Shown here one piece after another: positions 17,016 to 26,725 of a stretch of 64,000 nt of DNA (its first letter is position 1; each line of letters opens with the position of its first letter). A program made the translations under genes and the position numbers. The notes under the pieces were generated by a model, which saw only the letters and a program-made list of their open reading frames with translations, had not been told where the DNA came from and searched no databases. Origin of the DNA: an uncultured Lachnospiraceae bacterium (lineage in GTDB: Bacteria; Bacillota; Clostridia; Lachnospirales; Lachnospiraceae); assembly GCA_910577645.1 (NCBI GenBank), contig CAJTOL010000001.1, forward strand, positions 62,001 to 126,000, written 5' to 3'.

Positions 17016-17264
17016 ATGGTTTCTATGTTTTGTATAAAGAAAATCAGAAAAGAATGGAGAAAATTAAAAAAATATACATAGTTTTAGAGGTGCAGCTACA
17101 AGGTAAATAGGAGAAATGAAAAAAATATTGTTAAAAATATAACAAATATGTAACGAAGAAGGGCAATATACAAATAATTATAGAAAGAATTTTTACTATT
17201 AGGAGAAAGCGATTTTATGTTATGATAAAGACCTGGAGTCAAAACTGTAAGGAGGAAAAAAGAC

Positions 17265-18011
17265 ATGCTGTATGAGCTTTTGCTGGTAGACGATGAAGAA
17301 AATTCAAGAAACGGTCTGGCCACGTATTTTCCATGGGAAGAACAGGGATTTCATATTTGCGGACAAACGTCTCACGGCGGGGAAGCATTGGACTTTATAA
17401 AAAGCCATAAGGTTCATGTGGTGCTTACCGATATCAGCATGCCGGTTATGGACGGAATTGAGCTGGCCCGTCAGCTTCAAAAGGAGACGGATCACCCTCT
17501 TGTGGTATTCTTAAGCGCTTATGACGACTTTCAGTACGCTCAAAATGCTATCCGATATGGAGTGCGTTTCTATATATTAAAGCCGTCGGATTTTGAAGAG
17601 ATAAAAGAGACCTTTCGGGAAATTAAACAGGAGCTGGATCAGCGCTATGAAGTTTTTGAGCCTTTAAAGGGGGTTCACGATGAAGACGGAATTATTGCTC
17701 AGGTGACGGAGTATATATCACAGGAATACCGGGACGGAACTTTGACAAAGCTGGCGGGGAAGCTCTATCTAAATCCCTCTTATTTAAGTCAGCTTATTAA
17801 ATTAAAAACCGGAAAAAATTTTGTCGATCTGCTTTTTGATACCAGGATGAATAAGGCATGCCAGCTGCTAAAAAGCCAGGATGTGAAAATATACAATATC
17901 AGTGAAATGGTAGGCTATACCAATCCCAATAACTTTACCAGGGCATTTAAAGCCAGATACGGTCAGTCGCCCAGAGAGTACCAGACAGCATATAAAGGGA
18001 GGATGCAATGA
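17265..18011 (+). CDS. YesN-type response regulator (receiver + AraC HTH)
   Basis: The 248-residue protein has an N-terminal receiver domain (about 1-120) with the acidic pair in LLVDDEENS, the phospho-acceptor Asp in VVLTDISMPVMDG, and the conserved Lys in YILKPSDFEE. A C-terminal AraC-type DNA-binding domain (about 150-245) contains LAGKLYLNPSYLSQLIKLKT and VGYTNPNNFTRAFKARYGQS. It is shorter than many YesN proteins because the linker is brief. Its stop overlaps the start of the histidine kinase gene (ATGA), so the two form a two-component pair. The target is most likely the ABC/GH28/sulfatase operon at 20039. Confidence 0.9.
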   Translation: MLYELLLVDDEENSRNGLATYFPWEEQGFHICGQTSHGGEALDFIKSHKVHVVLTDISMPVMDGIELARQLQKETDHPLVVFLSAYDDFQYAQNAIRYGVRFYILKPSDFEEIKETFREIKQELDQRYEVFEPLKGVHDEDGIIAQVTEYISQEYRDGTLTKLAGKLYLNPSYLSQLIKLKTGKNFVDLLFDTRMNKACQLLKSQDVKIYNISEMVGYTNPNNFTRAFKARYGQSPREYQTAYKGRMQ

Positions 18012-19819
18012 AAGGACGGATTTCCATAGGCAGCCGTTATAGGACAGGCCGGCATCACTCCATGAGAAAACATTTTTTTATAAAGCGTTTCTTAGAAAAT
18101 GCTTTTTTGCTTCTAATCCCCATTTTGCTGATTGGCCCCTACAGCATTTATCAAATTAACAGAGAGAGCAGGAACTCACTGAAAAAGAGCAGCTACAGTA
18201 TGCTTTATCAGATGGATGAAACCATGAACAGTCTTTTGGGGGAACTGGACAATGTTTATTACTATATCCGGTCTAATCCTTCTATTACCACCAGTCTGAA
18301 AAACGCTTACAACGAAAAGGAGCTTACCCTTAACAGCCTGCGTAATATTAACAATATTTGCTCTCTGCTGCGGTATTATATGTATACCAGCGAATATATT
18401 GAGACCATATATGTCTATTACTACAACAACAACGACAGGATTCTTGCGCCGGAAAAGGGAATGGTGTCAGCAGCGGCATATAAAGATACCCAATGGATTG
18501 CAGAAGCCAGAGAAGCAAAGGAAGACATTTGGCTGGATACGAAAATCGTTTCCAAAGATAAATATTCTGAACCGGCCCCTATGCTTTACTACTTCCGCAA
18601 GCTGTATTCTACGATTGATCCATCCAATCCTATTGGCGTTATTGCGGTGGAATATGACGGAAATGCTCTGATCCGGTATATGAATTCTCTGAGCATGTAC
18701 TCCGGACAGGCTATTGCAGTAGTAAACCGAGGGTGTCAGCCGCTGGCGGAAAACTATTCCATGGATTTGCAAGAGCTTGTAAATCGGGAAAAAGAGCTCC
18801 AATTAGGAGAATTTGAATATTATGATACAGCGATAGAAGGGGAAAAGTACACGGTGTCTACGCTCCATTCCCAGCATATTCAGGATTTGGACTATGTCTC
18901 TGCAGTGCCTATCCGGAATGTGCTGCGTTCCTCCAGCCAATTTGCCAGAATATTTATTCTCCTGGTATGCGGCGCGATTGCGGTTTCCATAATCCTGGCG
19001 GCCATACGGGCCAGAAAGGATTATGAAAGTCTGGAAAATGTTTTAGACCTGTTAAGCCACCCGGATCAGGCGCTGATTAAGGAAGGGGAGCCCTCAGAAG
19101 CATTTTTAGATCCTTATAATTATATTACTTACAATATTATTAACCTGTTTATTCAGCAGGACTATTTAAAAATTCAGACGTCTGAACAAAAATATAAGCT
19201 GCAGGCATTGGAGCTGTCTGCGCTTCAGCAGCAGATCAATCCGCATTTTCTTCATAATACGTTAAATACCATTTACTGGGAGGCCATCGGGTTGACCAAG
19301 GGTCCCAATACCTGCTCGGAAATGCTTACCAGATTGGCTTCGATTATGAGGTATTCCTTGGGAAATCCAGAGGAAACGGTTACAGGGAAGGAAGAACTGG
19401 AGTATTTAAAAAGCTATGTTTATATCCAGACAAAACGATACAACCATAAATTTGAGGTGGAATATGATGTGAGCCAAGAGGCAGCGGCCTGCCCTGTCCG
19501 AAAGATGATATTGCAGCCGCTGGTGGAAAACGCCATCAGCCATGGAATAAAGCCTCTGGACAAAGAAGGGATTATACGGCTGAAGATTCATCTGGGGCCC
19601 CGGGGACTTTATATCAGCGTTTTGGATAATGGAGTTGGAATTGGAACAGAGGAATTAAGAATGTTAAAGGCATCCCTGGGAAACCGGGAGGAATACGGGA
19701 ATCATGTGGGACTTATCAATGTTCACAGAAGGCTGGTTCTAAGCTACGGAGAGGAGGCAGGCCTTCACATAACGTCAAAAAAGGGATATGGAACTTGTGT
19801 GTTTTTCAGGCTTCCTTAA
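18008..19819 (+). CDS. YesM-type sensor histidine kinase
   Basis: The 603-residue protein has a first membrane helix at about 27-47, a large extracellular sensor region of about 250 residues, a second helix near 310-330, and a cytoplasmic kinase. The His_kinase motif is LSALQQQINPHFLHNTLN, with the phospho-accepting His. The ATP-binding domain has the N box LVENAISHGI and the G box DNGVGIG. Kinases of this class sense extracellular oligosaccharides or the liganded binding protein of the neighbouring ABC importer. The start at 18008 overlaps the regulator stop and has AAAGGGAGG in front of it. A hairpin follows the stop. Confidence 0.9.
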   Translation: MKGRISIGSRYRTGRHHSMRKHFFIKRFLENAFLLLIPILLIGPYSIYQINRESRNSLKKSSYSMLYQMDETMNSLLGELDNVYYYIRSNPSITTSLKNAYNEKELTLNSLRNINNICSLLRYYMYTSEYIETIYVYYYNNNDRILAPEKGMVSAAAYKDTQWIAEAREAKEDIWLDTKIVSKDKYSEPAPMLYYFRKLYSTIDPSNPIGVIAVEYDGNALIRYMNSLSMYSGQAIAVVNRGCQPLAENYSMDLQELVNREKELQLGEFEYYDTAIEGEKYTVSTLHSQHIQDLDYVSAVPIRNVLRSSSQFARIFILLVCGAIAVSIILAAIRARKDYESLENVLDLLSHPDQALIKEGEPSEAFLDPYNYITYNIINLFIQQDYLKIQTSEQKYKLQALELSALQQQINPHFLHNTLNTIYWEAIGLTKGPNTCSEMLTRLASIMRYSLGNPEETVTGKEELEYLKSYVYIQTKRYNHKFEVEYDVSQEAAACPVRKMILQPLVENAISHGIKPLDKEGIIRLKIHLGPRGLYISVLDNGVGIGTEELRMLKASLGNREEYGNHVGLINVHRRLVLSYGEEAGLHITSKKGYGTCVFFRLP

Positions 19820-19838
19820 AAAAGACACGAGGAAGGGG

Positions 19839-19888
19839 AGATGCTGCAAAATGAACGAATTCGAAGGTTTATTTTGCAGCATCTTTTA
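19839..19888 (+). terminator. Hairpin terminator (repeat family copy B)
   Basis: AGATGCTGCAAAAT (19839-19852) and ATTTTGCAGCATCT (19871-19884) are perfect complements, separated by an 18-base loop and followed by T-rich sequence. It ends the YesMN operon. The arm sequence is related to the longer elements near 11.5 and 57.4 kb. Confidence 0.75.
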
Positions 19889-20038
19889 TAATGGGCAGGA
19901 ATCTAAAATAGAGATAGGATTGAAAAAATGATAGAAAATAGTGATATGGAAATAAAAATTAGGCTCGTACCGAAAAAAGCCGGAATTTGTTATAGTGGAT
20001 TTATCAAAAAATTCTTATGAGAAAGAAGGGGGACTTTC

Positions 20039-21385
20039 ATGAAAAAAAGATGGACAAGACTGGCGGCAGGTGTAACGGCAGCGGTTATGCTGGCAGGCTG
20101 CGGAGCCGGAAACAGTAAACAGCAGGATACAAAAGATACTTCCGCAGCAGTGCAGGAGCCGGCAGAAAGCAACGGGCCGGAAGGGGAAAAGGTGACAATC
20201 CGCTGTTCCTGGTGGGGCGGAGACGCAAGGCATCAGGCTATGTTAAACGCTATCGAGCTGTACCAGGAAAAAAATCCCAATGTAGTAGTGGAAGGCGAAT
20301 ATCAGGGATTTGACGGCTATTATGAGAAAATGATGACAACTTTATCCAGCGGAACGGCGCCGGATGTAATGCTGTTTAAGAAAGAATGGCTGGCGGACGT
20401 CCAGGGAGCCAAGCACTACCTGGCGGATCTGGAGCAGCTTCCGGCAGATACTTCTACCTTGGCGGAGGGGCTTTTGGAAAAGTCCGGTATGTATAAAGGA
20501 GAGGCAATTCTATTTCCGTGTACTGTTACAGGCCAGGTTATGTATGTCAATAAAGATTTTGCCTCAACCTTCGGGGTTGAGCTGGATAAGACCTATAGCT
20601 GGGACGAATTTATGGCGCTTGGACAGGCGGTGCATGAGGCGGATGGAGATGCGTACCTGATGACTGCAGACATTGATGTACTGAATCGCCTGATTATTCC
20701 GGCATATATCGGTCAGATGACAGGGGGAAGTCTGGTAAATGAAGAAACCTATGAGCTGAATTTTACGAAGGAGCAGATGGAAGAAGCTTTCCAACTGATT
20801 TTAGATCTTTATGATAGCAACACATTGGAACCTTTTGGCGAAGGCGCAGTTTTTGCCGGTCAGATGGATCAGAATACAAAATGGGTAAATGGTAAGATTG
20901 GCCTTCTTTTAGATATTACCGGAGGGCTGGCAAAGTATAAAGCGTCCGTATCGTCAGAGCTGGATGTGCTTCCAATTCCCAGAAACCAGGACGCAAAATC
21001 CAGCGGTGTAGATTTTGCGGGAAATACCGGTTTTTGCATCAATGATAATTCTGCCGCTAAAGAGGAGGCTGCAAAATTTTTAGACTTTTTGTTAAACGAT
21101 CCTGAGGCAGCACTGATTATTAAGGATAATTATGGATATAATTCTACTTCAACTGCTATTAAGGCTTTGGAGGAAAAAGGAGAGGTGGATGCGACTCTGA
21201 AAAAAGCGATTGAAATTGCCCAGCCAGACTCTATGACCATCAATGCAATCAGCATTAATACAGAGCTGGAGACGGTGAGAAAAGATATTCTCCAGGAAGT
21301 TATTTATCATGATATTACGCCGGCGGAAGCTGCAAAAGAGATTGTAACCCAATATCAGGAGCTTCTTTCTGAGCTGAGAGATTGA
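20039..21385 (+). CDS. ABC importer sugar-binding lipoprotein
   Basis: The 448-residue protein starts with a lipoprotein signal peptide (MKKRWTRLAAGV...MLAGCGAG). The mature part is a family 1 extracellular solute-binding protein, recognisable by VTIRCSWWGGDARHQAMLNA, YEKMMTTLSSGTAPDVMLFK and the late GVDFAGNTGFCINDN segment. It captures an oligosaccharide for the two permeases behind it. The first gene after the YesMN system, it is probably the head of the regulated operon that also holds GH28 and a sulfatase, so its ligand is expected to be an acidic, possibly sulfated, oligosaccharide. AGAAAGGGGG precedes the start. Confidence 0.9.
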   Translation: MKKRWTRLAAGVTAAVMLAGCGAGNSKQQDTKDTSAAVQEPAESNGPEGEKVTIRCSWWGGDARHQAMLNAIELYQEKNPNVVVEGEYQGFDGYYEKMMTTLSSGTAPDVMLFKKEWLADVQGAKHYLADLEQLPADTSTLAEGLLEKSGMYKGEAILFPCTVTGQVMYVNKDFASTFGVELDKTYSWDEFMALGQAVHEADGDAYLMTADIDVLNRLIIPAYIGQMTGGSLVNEETYELNFTKEQMEEAFQLILDLYDSNTLEPFGEGAVFAGQMDQNTKWVNGKIGLLLDITGGLAKYKASVSSELDVLPIPRNQDAKSSGVDFAGNTGFCINDNSAAKEEAAKFLDFLLNDPEAALIIKDNYGYNSTSTAIKALEEKGEVDATLKKAIEIAQPDSMTINAISINTELETVRKDILQEVIYHDITPAEAAKEIVTQYQELLSELRD

Positions 21386-21422
21386 ATTGCCGAAACAAGC
21401 TAAATCAGGGGAGAATATACAG

Positions 21423-22349
21423 ATGACAGAGCTGAAACAAAAAAGTACCGGTGCAAAGCTGCGCCGGTACCCCCGGAATTGGAAATGGGGAATCTTATTC
21501 ATCAGTCCCTGGATTCTTGGATTTTTTGGACTGCAGCTATATCCGCTGCTGCAGTCCTTCTATTATTCGTTTACGGATTTTTCTATTTTGTCAGACGGGA
21601 AATGGATTGGAATTCAGAATTACAGGGAGCTGTTTGCCAAGGATCGGTATTTTTGGAAATCATTTATTTTAACTATTAAGTACGCAGTGATGACAGTGCC
21701 TATGAAACTGATTTTCGCTCTGTTTATTGCCATGATTCTTAATATGAAGCTGAAATGCATTAATATTTTTCGAACCATTTATTATCTTCCCAGTATAATG
21801 GGAGGAAGCGTGGCGGTGTCCATATTGTGGAAATTTATGTTTATGAAGGATGGTATTGTAAATCAGCTTTTCCGTGTGTTTGGGATTCCGGCGGTTAACT
21901 GGCTGGGAATGCCGGATACGGCGCTGTTTACCATCAGTCTGCTGGTGGTGTGGCAGTTTGGCTCGTCCATGGTCTTATTTTTGGCAGGACTAAAAAATGT
22001 GCCTCAAGAACTTTATGAGGCGGCGTCTGTGGATGGAGCGGGGAAAATCCGGCAGTTTTTTACCATAACGCTGCCTATGATTTCGCCGATTATTCTTTTT
22101 AATTTTATGATGCAGACAATTAATGCACTGCAGGAATTTACGGCAGTTTCCGTTATCACAAACGGAGGACCAAACCACGGAACCTATCTTTTGGGGCTGA
22201 AAATTTATGAGGACGCATTTTCTACTCTAAAAATGGGGTATGCGTCAGCTACCTCATGGGTTCTCTTTCTGGTGGTACTGCTTGTTACTTCAATGCTGTT
22301 TAAAAGCTCAGACGCATGGGTATTTTATAATGACGGAGGAGCGGACTGA
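21423..22349 (+). CDS. ABC sugar importer permease, first subunit
   Basis: About 308 residues of a MalF/LplB-type permease. The frame is open from 21387, but CAGGGGAGA at 21406-21414 places the start at ATG 21423. The EAA loop is ELYEAASVDGAGKIRQFFTI followed by TLPMISPII. The gene overlaps the next permease start by one base. Together they form the channel for the binding protein at 20039. Confidence 0.9.
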   Translation: MTELKQKSTGAKLRRYPRNWKWGILFISPWILGFFGLQLYPLLQSFYYSFTDFSILSDGKWIGIQNYRELFAKDRYFWKSFILTIKYAVMTVPMKLIFALFIAMILNMKLKCINIFRTIYYLPSIMGGSVAVSILWKFMFMKDGIVNQLFRVFGIPAVNWLGMPDTALFTISLLVVWQFGSSMVLFLAGLKNVPQELYEAASVDGAGKIRQFFTITLPMISPIILFNFMMQTINALQEFTAVSVITNGGPNHGTYLLGLKIYEDAFSTLKMGYASATSWVLFLVVLLVTSMLFKSSDAWVFYNDGGAD

Positions 22350-23188
22350 TGAGAAAAGGACAACACAAAATAGGCGCTTATTTTATTTTGGTCTGTGTGG
22401 GGATTCTGATGGTTTACCCGCTGGTATGGCTGTTTTTTGCAACCTTTAAATCCAATCAGGAGCTGTTTGGAAGCCTGTCTCTCTGGCCAAAGGATTTTTT
22501 AACAGACGGACTCGTAAAAGGCTGGAAAGCCAGCGGGCAATTTACTTATACCAGATTCTATCTCAATACCTTTTTCATGGTAATTCCAACGGTTTTGTTT
22601 ACTGTTGCTTCTACCGGAATCGTGTCCTACGGATTTGCAAGATTCCGCTTTCCGGGGAAAAAGCTTTTGTTTTTGCTGATGCTTTCCACACTGATGCTGC
22701 CGGACTCGGTAATTATCATTCCCCGTTATGTACTGTTTAACAAATTCGGCTGGGTGGATACTTACCTTCCATTTTGGATCCCCGGACTTTTGGCCTGTTA
22801 TCCTTTTTTCATTTTTATGCAGGTACAGTTTTTAAGAGGAATTCCCAAAGAGCTGGACGAGTCTGCCTGGGTTGACGGATGCAATCCTTTTATGACATAT
22901 GTAAAAATTTTATTTCCGCTGATGAAGCCGGCAATTTTTTCCGTAACAATTTTTCAGTTTTTGTGGAGATGGAATGACTATTTTAATAATTTGATCTATA
23001 TTAGTAGTGTAAAAAACTATACGATATCTTTGGCTCTGAAAATGTCCATTGACGGAACCGGGGCTGTAACCCAATGGAATCAGGTGCTGAGTATGTCATT
23101 CCTATCTATGCTCCCGCCTACCCTTCTTTACTTTTTCGCTCAAAAATATTTTGTAGAGGGAATTACCGCCGGAGGGGTAAAAGGATGA
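22349..23188 (+). CDS. ABC sugar importer permease, second subunit
   Basis: A 279-residue LplC/MalG-type permease with several membrane helices and the EAA loop ELDESAWVDGCNPFMTYVKI followed by LFPLMKPA. It starts at an ATGA overlap with the previous gene, and its own TGA overlaps the ATG of the small protein at 23185. No ATP-binding subunit follows, as in the other two importers in the window. Confidence 0.9.
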   Translation: MRKGQHKIGAYFILVCVGILMVYPLVWLFFATFKSNQELFGSLSLWPKDFLTDGLVKGWKASGQFTYTRFYLNTFFMVIPTVLFTVASTGIVSYGFARFRFPGKKLLFLLMLSTLMLPDSVIIIPRYVLFNKFGWVDTYLPFWIPGLLACYPFFIFMQVQFLRGIPKELDESAWVDGCNPFMTYVKILFPLMKPAIFSVTIFQFLWRWNDYFNNLIYISSVKNYTISLALKMSIDGTGAVTQWNQVLSMSFLSMLPPTLLYFFAQKYFVEGITAGGVKG

Positions 23189-23847
23189 TAGAACGCAGGG
23201 AATATCGGGGGTCTTTAAAAGAGGACTGCCGTGAGAAGGAGCTAAAGACTGTGCTGAATCAGGCAGAGGAACGGGCAGAGGGATTGGTTCAAACCGGGAG
23301 CCTGCTGTCAGTATCCCTGTACCGGTTCAGAAAAATGTGCTTTCTATATTGTGAGGCTGAGGGGGATCCTCCTCAGCCGGAAAGTATTTTTCCTATGCTG
23401 ATTCCGTTTCTGGAGCTTTGGCCTGAAGAAGCCGGAAAGCTCTGCTGGGCGCCTATGTATCCGGTTTATTACCACTGTATTCCGAAAGAGCCGGAAAGTT
23501 GGATGGGCGGACGAAAAGGAAAAGAAAGGATCGGCCGCATTGCCTTTTTAAAGGAAGAAAAGCTGACTTCTTATGTATACTGGCATAAGGCGCTGGTAGA
23601 GGAAGGCCTGTTCTGCGGGGATCAGTATCAGTTTATTTCTCTTCATGAAAATGTCCTGTTTTCCTATTATGAAGAACCGAAAACTATGGCTAATATCCGG
23701 GGCATTAAGGAACCGTCTGCAGTCATTGAACAATGGAAAAAGCAGAATCCTAAGGGGCATTTTTACAGAGAAAAGACAGGAGGAGAAAATTTTTACGTGA
23801 TGAAAAGACTGCTGTCAGCAGGAAAGGAGGGACCCGATGATTTATAA
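23185..23847 (+). CDS. Hypothetical protein in the GH28/sulfatase operon (220 aa)
   Basis: I chose ATG 23185, which overlaps the permease stop and has GGAGGGG nine bases upstream; the frame is open further 5' but within the permease. The protein is cytoplasmic, with no signal peptide. It appears to hold two similar halves, each ending in a Y-F-hydrophobic-H pattern; the second half contains TSYVYWHKALVEEGLFCGDQ followed by FISLHENVLFSYYEEP. This faintly recalls the small ferredoxin-like fold of L-rhamnose mutarotases (RhaM), in which His and Tyr residues act on a sugar. The resemblance is weak, so the function stays open. It overlaps the GH28 gene by 11 bases, implying a linked role. Confidence 0.6.
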   Translation: MIERREYRGSLKEDCREKELKTVLNQAEERAEGLVQTGSLLSVSLYRFRKMCFLYCEAEGDPPQPESIFPMLIPFLELWPEEAGKLCWAPMYPVYYHCIPKEPESWMGGRKGKERIGRIAFLKEEKLTSYVYWHKALVEEGLFCGDQYQFISLHENVLFSYYEEPKTMANIRGIKEPSAVIEQWKKQNPKGHFYREKTGGENFYVMKRLLSAGKEGPDDL

Positions 23848-25117
23848 TATTTTGGATTACGGGGCTGATGGAAGCGGAAAGAAAAACTGTGCATCCGCCA
23901 TCCAGCAGGCTATTGATGTATGCAGCAAAACAGGAGGAAGAGTATATGTACCAGCCGGTCGCTTTTTGTCCGGCTTTTTGCAGATCCGTTCCAATGTTGA
24001 GTTGTACCTGGAACAGGGGGCGGTGTTGATATCGGATCTGGAAGAACAGAAAGGGGGGTACTTTTTATATGCCTGCCATGAAAAAAATATTACCATTTCC
24101 GGCCAGGGGCAAATAGACGGTCAGGGAAGGCTGCGGTTTGCGGAGGACAACGGAGACGGCGGCTATCAGGAATGTCCCCTTAACGTAGAGGGAGAGCGGC
24201 CCAGAACCAGCTTTTTTGAGGATATTGAAAATCTTACGGTAAAAAATATTACTTTTTATGATGCCGCTTTCTGGACTCTGCACATGGCGGGCTGCCGGAA
24301 TGTATTGGTGGACGGGATCCGGATTTTAAATAATGACAGAGGACCTAATAATGATGGCATTGATCCGGACTGCTGCCGGAATGTGGTAATTCAGGATTGC
24401 ATCATTGAATCCGGAGATGACAGCATTGTAGTCAAGGCTACCAAGGAAATGAGCGAAAGATATGGAGACTGCGAGAACGTTGTTATCCGGGGATGCATTC
24501 TTCATTCCAGGGATTCGGCGCTGAAAATCGGTACGGAGAGCTGGGGCAATATCCGGAATATTATATTCAGCGACTGTGTAGTGAGAGATTGTTCCAGAGC
24601 GGTTGGGATTTGGTCCAGAGACGGAGGGCGAATTTCCCATATTTATATTCATCACATTACGGGAAATACCAGACAGTATGCAGATTGCCCCCAGCGGAAG
24701 TTTGCCCCCAGGTGGTGGGGAAAAGGAGAGCCTATATTTATATCCGCTACAAAAAGAAAAGAGGGAGATCAGATTCCGGGGATGATCGAAAAGGTATTTG
24801 TGGATCATATTGATTTTGAGTCAGAGTCTTGTATCTTCCTTGGAGGAGAAGCCTATGCCCCGATTCGTGAGATCCGTATTGAAAATGCGGTCATCCGATG
24901 GAAAAGACAGAGCCGCCATATTCCGGAACTCTTCGATGAACAGCCGTCAGAGCGAGATGTCTATAACCATGAAATCCCCTGCATTTACGGAAGATTTGCC
25001 AGTAATGTAAAGATTCAGGGGAATTTTACCGTGGAGGAAGATTTAAAGGATATTATCCGGAAACTGGAAATCACCGAGGGGTGTCAGGGCTTTACAGTCA
25101 GAGAGGAGATGGATTAG
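23837..25117 (+). CDS. Glycoside hydrolase family 28 (polygalacturonase-like), cytoplasmic
   Basis: The 426-residue protein is a right-handed beta-helix of GH28 type. It opens with YNILDYGADGSGKKNCASAI, the usual start of the fold. The catalytic acid pair region shows NNDGIDPDCCRNV and ESGDDSIVVK, and the substrate-binding segment is SRDSALKIGTES. GH28 enzymes hydrolyse galacturonic-acid-containing chains such as polygalacturonan or rhamnogalacturonan. There is no signal peptide, so it acts on imported oligosaccharides. The classic G-H-G motif is replaced by a variant near HSRDSALK, so activity may differ from standard pectinases. It is directly followed by a sulfatase, suggesting a sulfated uronic-acid substrate. 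Confidence 0.85.
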   Translation: MIYNILDYGADGSGKKNCASAIQQAIDVCSKTGGRVYVPAGRFLSGFLQIRSNVELYLEQGAVLISDLEEQKGGYFLYACHEKNITISGQGQIDGQGRLRFAEDNGDGGYQECPLNVEGERPRTSFFEDIENLTVKNITFYDAAFWTLHMAGCRNVLVDGIRILNNDRGPNNDGIDPDCCRNVVIQDCIIESGDDSIVVKATKEMSERYGDCENVVIRGCILHSRDSALKIGTESWGNIRNIIFSDCVVRDCSRAVGIWSRDGGRISHIYIHHITGNTRQYADCPQRKFAPRWWGKGEPIFISATKRKEGDQIPGMIEKVFVDHIDFESESCIFLGGEAYAPIREIRIENAVIRWKRQSRHIPELFDEQPSERDVYNHEIPCIYGRFASNVKIQGNFTVEEDLKDIIRKLEITEGCQGFTVREEMD

Positions 25118-26569
25118 ATGGAAAAAAAGAATGTTTTAATGATTACTGCGGATCAGTGGCCAGGCTTGTTTCTGGGGTGTGGGGGACGAAAGGACATTAT
25201 GACTCCTACCCTGGATTACCTGGCGGAAAACGGTATTCGGTTTGAAAATTGTTATAGCGAATGTCCGGTCTGTATCCCGGCAAGGAGAACCTTGATGACC
25301 GGGATGTCGCCTAAAAGCCATGGGGATCGGGTCTATTCCGACAGGATGGAAATGCCCCATGCGCCTACTTTGGCCCAGGTATTCCAGGAAAACGGTTATC
25401 AGACAATGGCAGTGGGAAAACTTCATGTTTACCCCCAAAGGAACCGGATTGGATTTGAAGACGTAATTTTAATGGAAGAAGGCCGTTACGAGCTGGGCTG
25501 TGTAGATGATTATCAAATCTGGCTGGGGGAAAATGGATATCCGGGCCAGGAATTTTTACATGGAATGGGAAACAATACTTATTATACAAGGCCGTGGCAT
25601 TTAGATGAGAAAAGCCATCCCACCAACTGGGTGACCAGGGAGATGATGCGGCAGATAAAACGGAAGGATCCTACAAGGCCATTTTTCTTTTACTGTTCCT
25701 ATCAGTTTCCCCATCCGCCGCTGGTTCCCCTTCCTGCTTTTTTGGAAATGTACCGGGAGGAAGAAATAGAAGGGCCGGCCGGGGAAGACTGGCTGGATGA
25801 CAGCTTTATTTTTAAAGCCCTTTGCTCTGAGTCAGAAAAGTATTCTCCCAAAGAAAGGCTGCGGGCCAGAAGAGCTTTTTTTGCCCAGTGTACCCATATT
25901 GATTATGAAATCCGCCTGCTAATAGGCACTTTAAGGGAATGTGGCCTTTTGGAGGACACCATTCTGCTGTTTACCTGCGACCATGGGGAGATGCTGTTCC
26001 GCCATAATATAGTAGGGAAGAGATGCTTTTATGAGGAATCGGCAAAGGTGCCCCTGATCCTCTCAGGAAGGCCTGTAGAGCAATACCGGGGAATGAAAGA
26101 GAAAAAGCTGGCCCAGCTGGGAGATATTATGCCTACTCTGCTGGAGATGTGCGGGCTTCCCATCCCTGATACAGTAGAAGGGATTTCCTTAATATCAGAA
26201 AAAGAACACCCGTATTTATATGGGGAGATAGGAGAAGATGAGAAAGCCGCCCGAATGATCCGCTGGAAAAACTATAAGCTGATTTATTACCCCTGCGGCA
26301 ATAAATTCCAGCTGTTTGACCTGGAACGGGATCCGGATGAATCTCATGATTATATAAATGAAAAAGAATATGAAACAATAGGGGAGCAAATGAAAGCCTA
26401 TTTAAAAAACAATCTGTACGGAGGCGATATGGAGTGGCTGAAAGAAGGGGAGCTTCAGGGCTTTCAGCCGGTTGCCCATCCGCCTAAAGCAGACTTTGGA
26501 CTTTACAACCAGAGAGGCTATCACTGGCCGCCGCCGTCAGGCTGCTCCAATTTGGAAATGAATGGTTAA
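25118..26569 (+). CDS. Type I sulfatase (Cys-type), cytoplasmic
   Basis: The 483-residue protein starts directly after the GH28 stop codon. The N-terminal metal ligand region is VLMITADQWPG. The sulfatase signature C-x-P-x-R is present as C52-I-P-A-R56; the cysteine is converted to formylglycine, in anaerobes by the radical-SAM enzyme anSME, which is not encoded in this window. The later metal site TCDHGEMLFRHN is also typical. It removes sulfate esters from carbohydrates. The lack of a signal peptide puts it in the cytoplasm, working with the GH28 on imported sugars. The exact sulfatase subfamily cannot be told by eye. Confidence 0.9.
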   Translation: MEKKNVLMITADQWPGLFLGCGGRKDIMTPTLDYLAENGIRFENCYSECPVCIPARRTLMTGMSPKSHGDRVYSDRMEMPHAPTLAQVFQENGYQTMAVGKLHVYPQRNRIGFEDVILMEEGRYELGCVDDYQIWLGENGYPGQEFLHGMGNNTYYTRPWHLDEKSHPTNWVTREMMRQIKRKDPTRPFFFYCSYQFPHPPLVPLPAFLEMYREEEIEGPAGEDWLDDSFIFKALCSESEKYSPKERLRARRAFFAQCTHIDYEIRLLIGTLRECGLLEDTILLFTCDHGEMLFRHNIVGKRCFYEESAKVPLILSGRPVEQYRGMKEKKLAQLGDIMPTLLEMCGLPIPDTVEGISLISEKEHPYLYGEIGEDEKAARMIRWKNYKLIYYPCGNKFQLFDLERDPDESHDYINEKEYETIGEQMKAYLKNNLYGGDMEWLKEGELQGFQPVAHPPKADFGLYNQRGYHWPPPSGCSNLEMNG

Positions 26570-26725
26570 AAGAGTCCTCTCCTTTTGAAACGGTTGCGTG
26601 TATATTCAGCCAATTATTACAGATAATAGAAGTAAAGCCTGTAAAACTTATATCTTTGGTGGTGCGTCCATAAGCGGGCGTATGAGGGTTTATACACAAA
26701 ATACGACAAAATGGAGGACTTGTTC

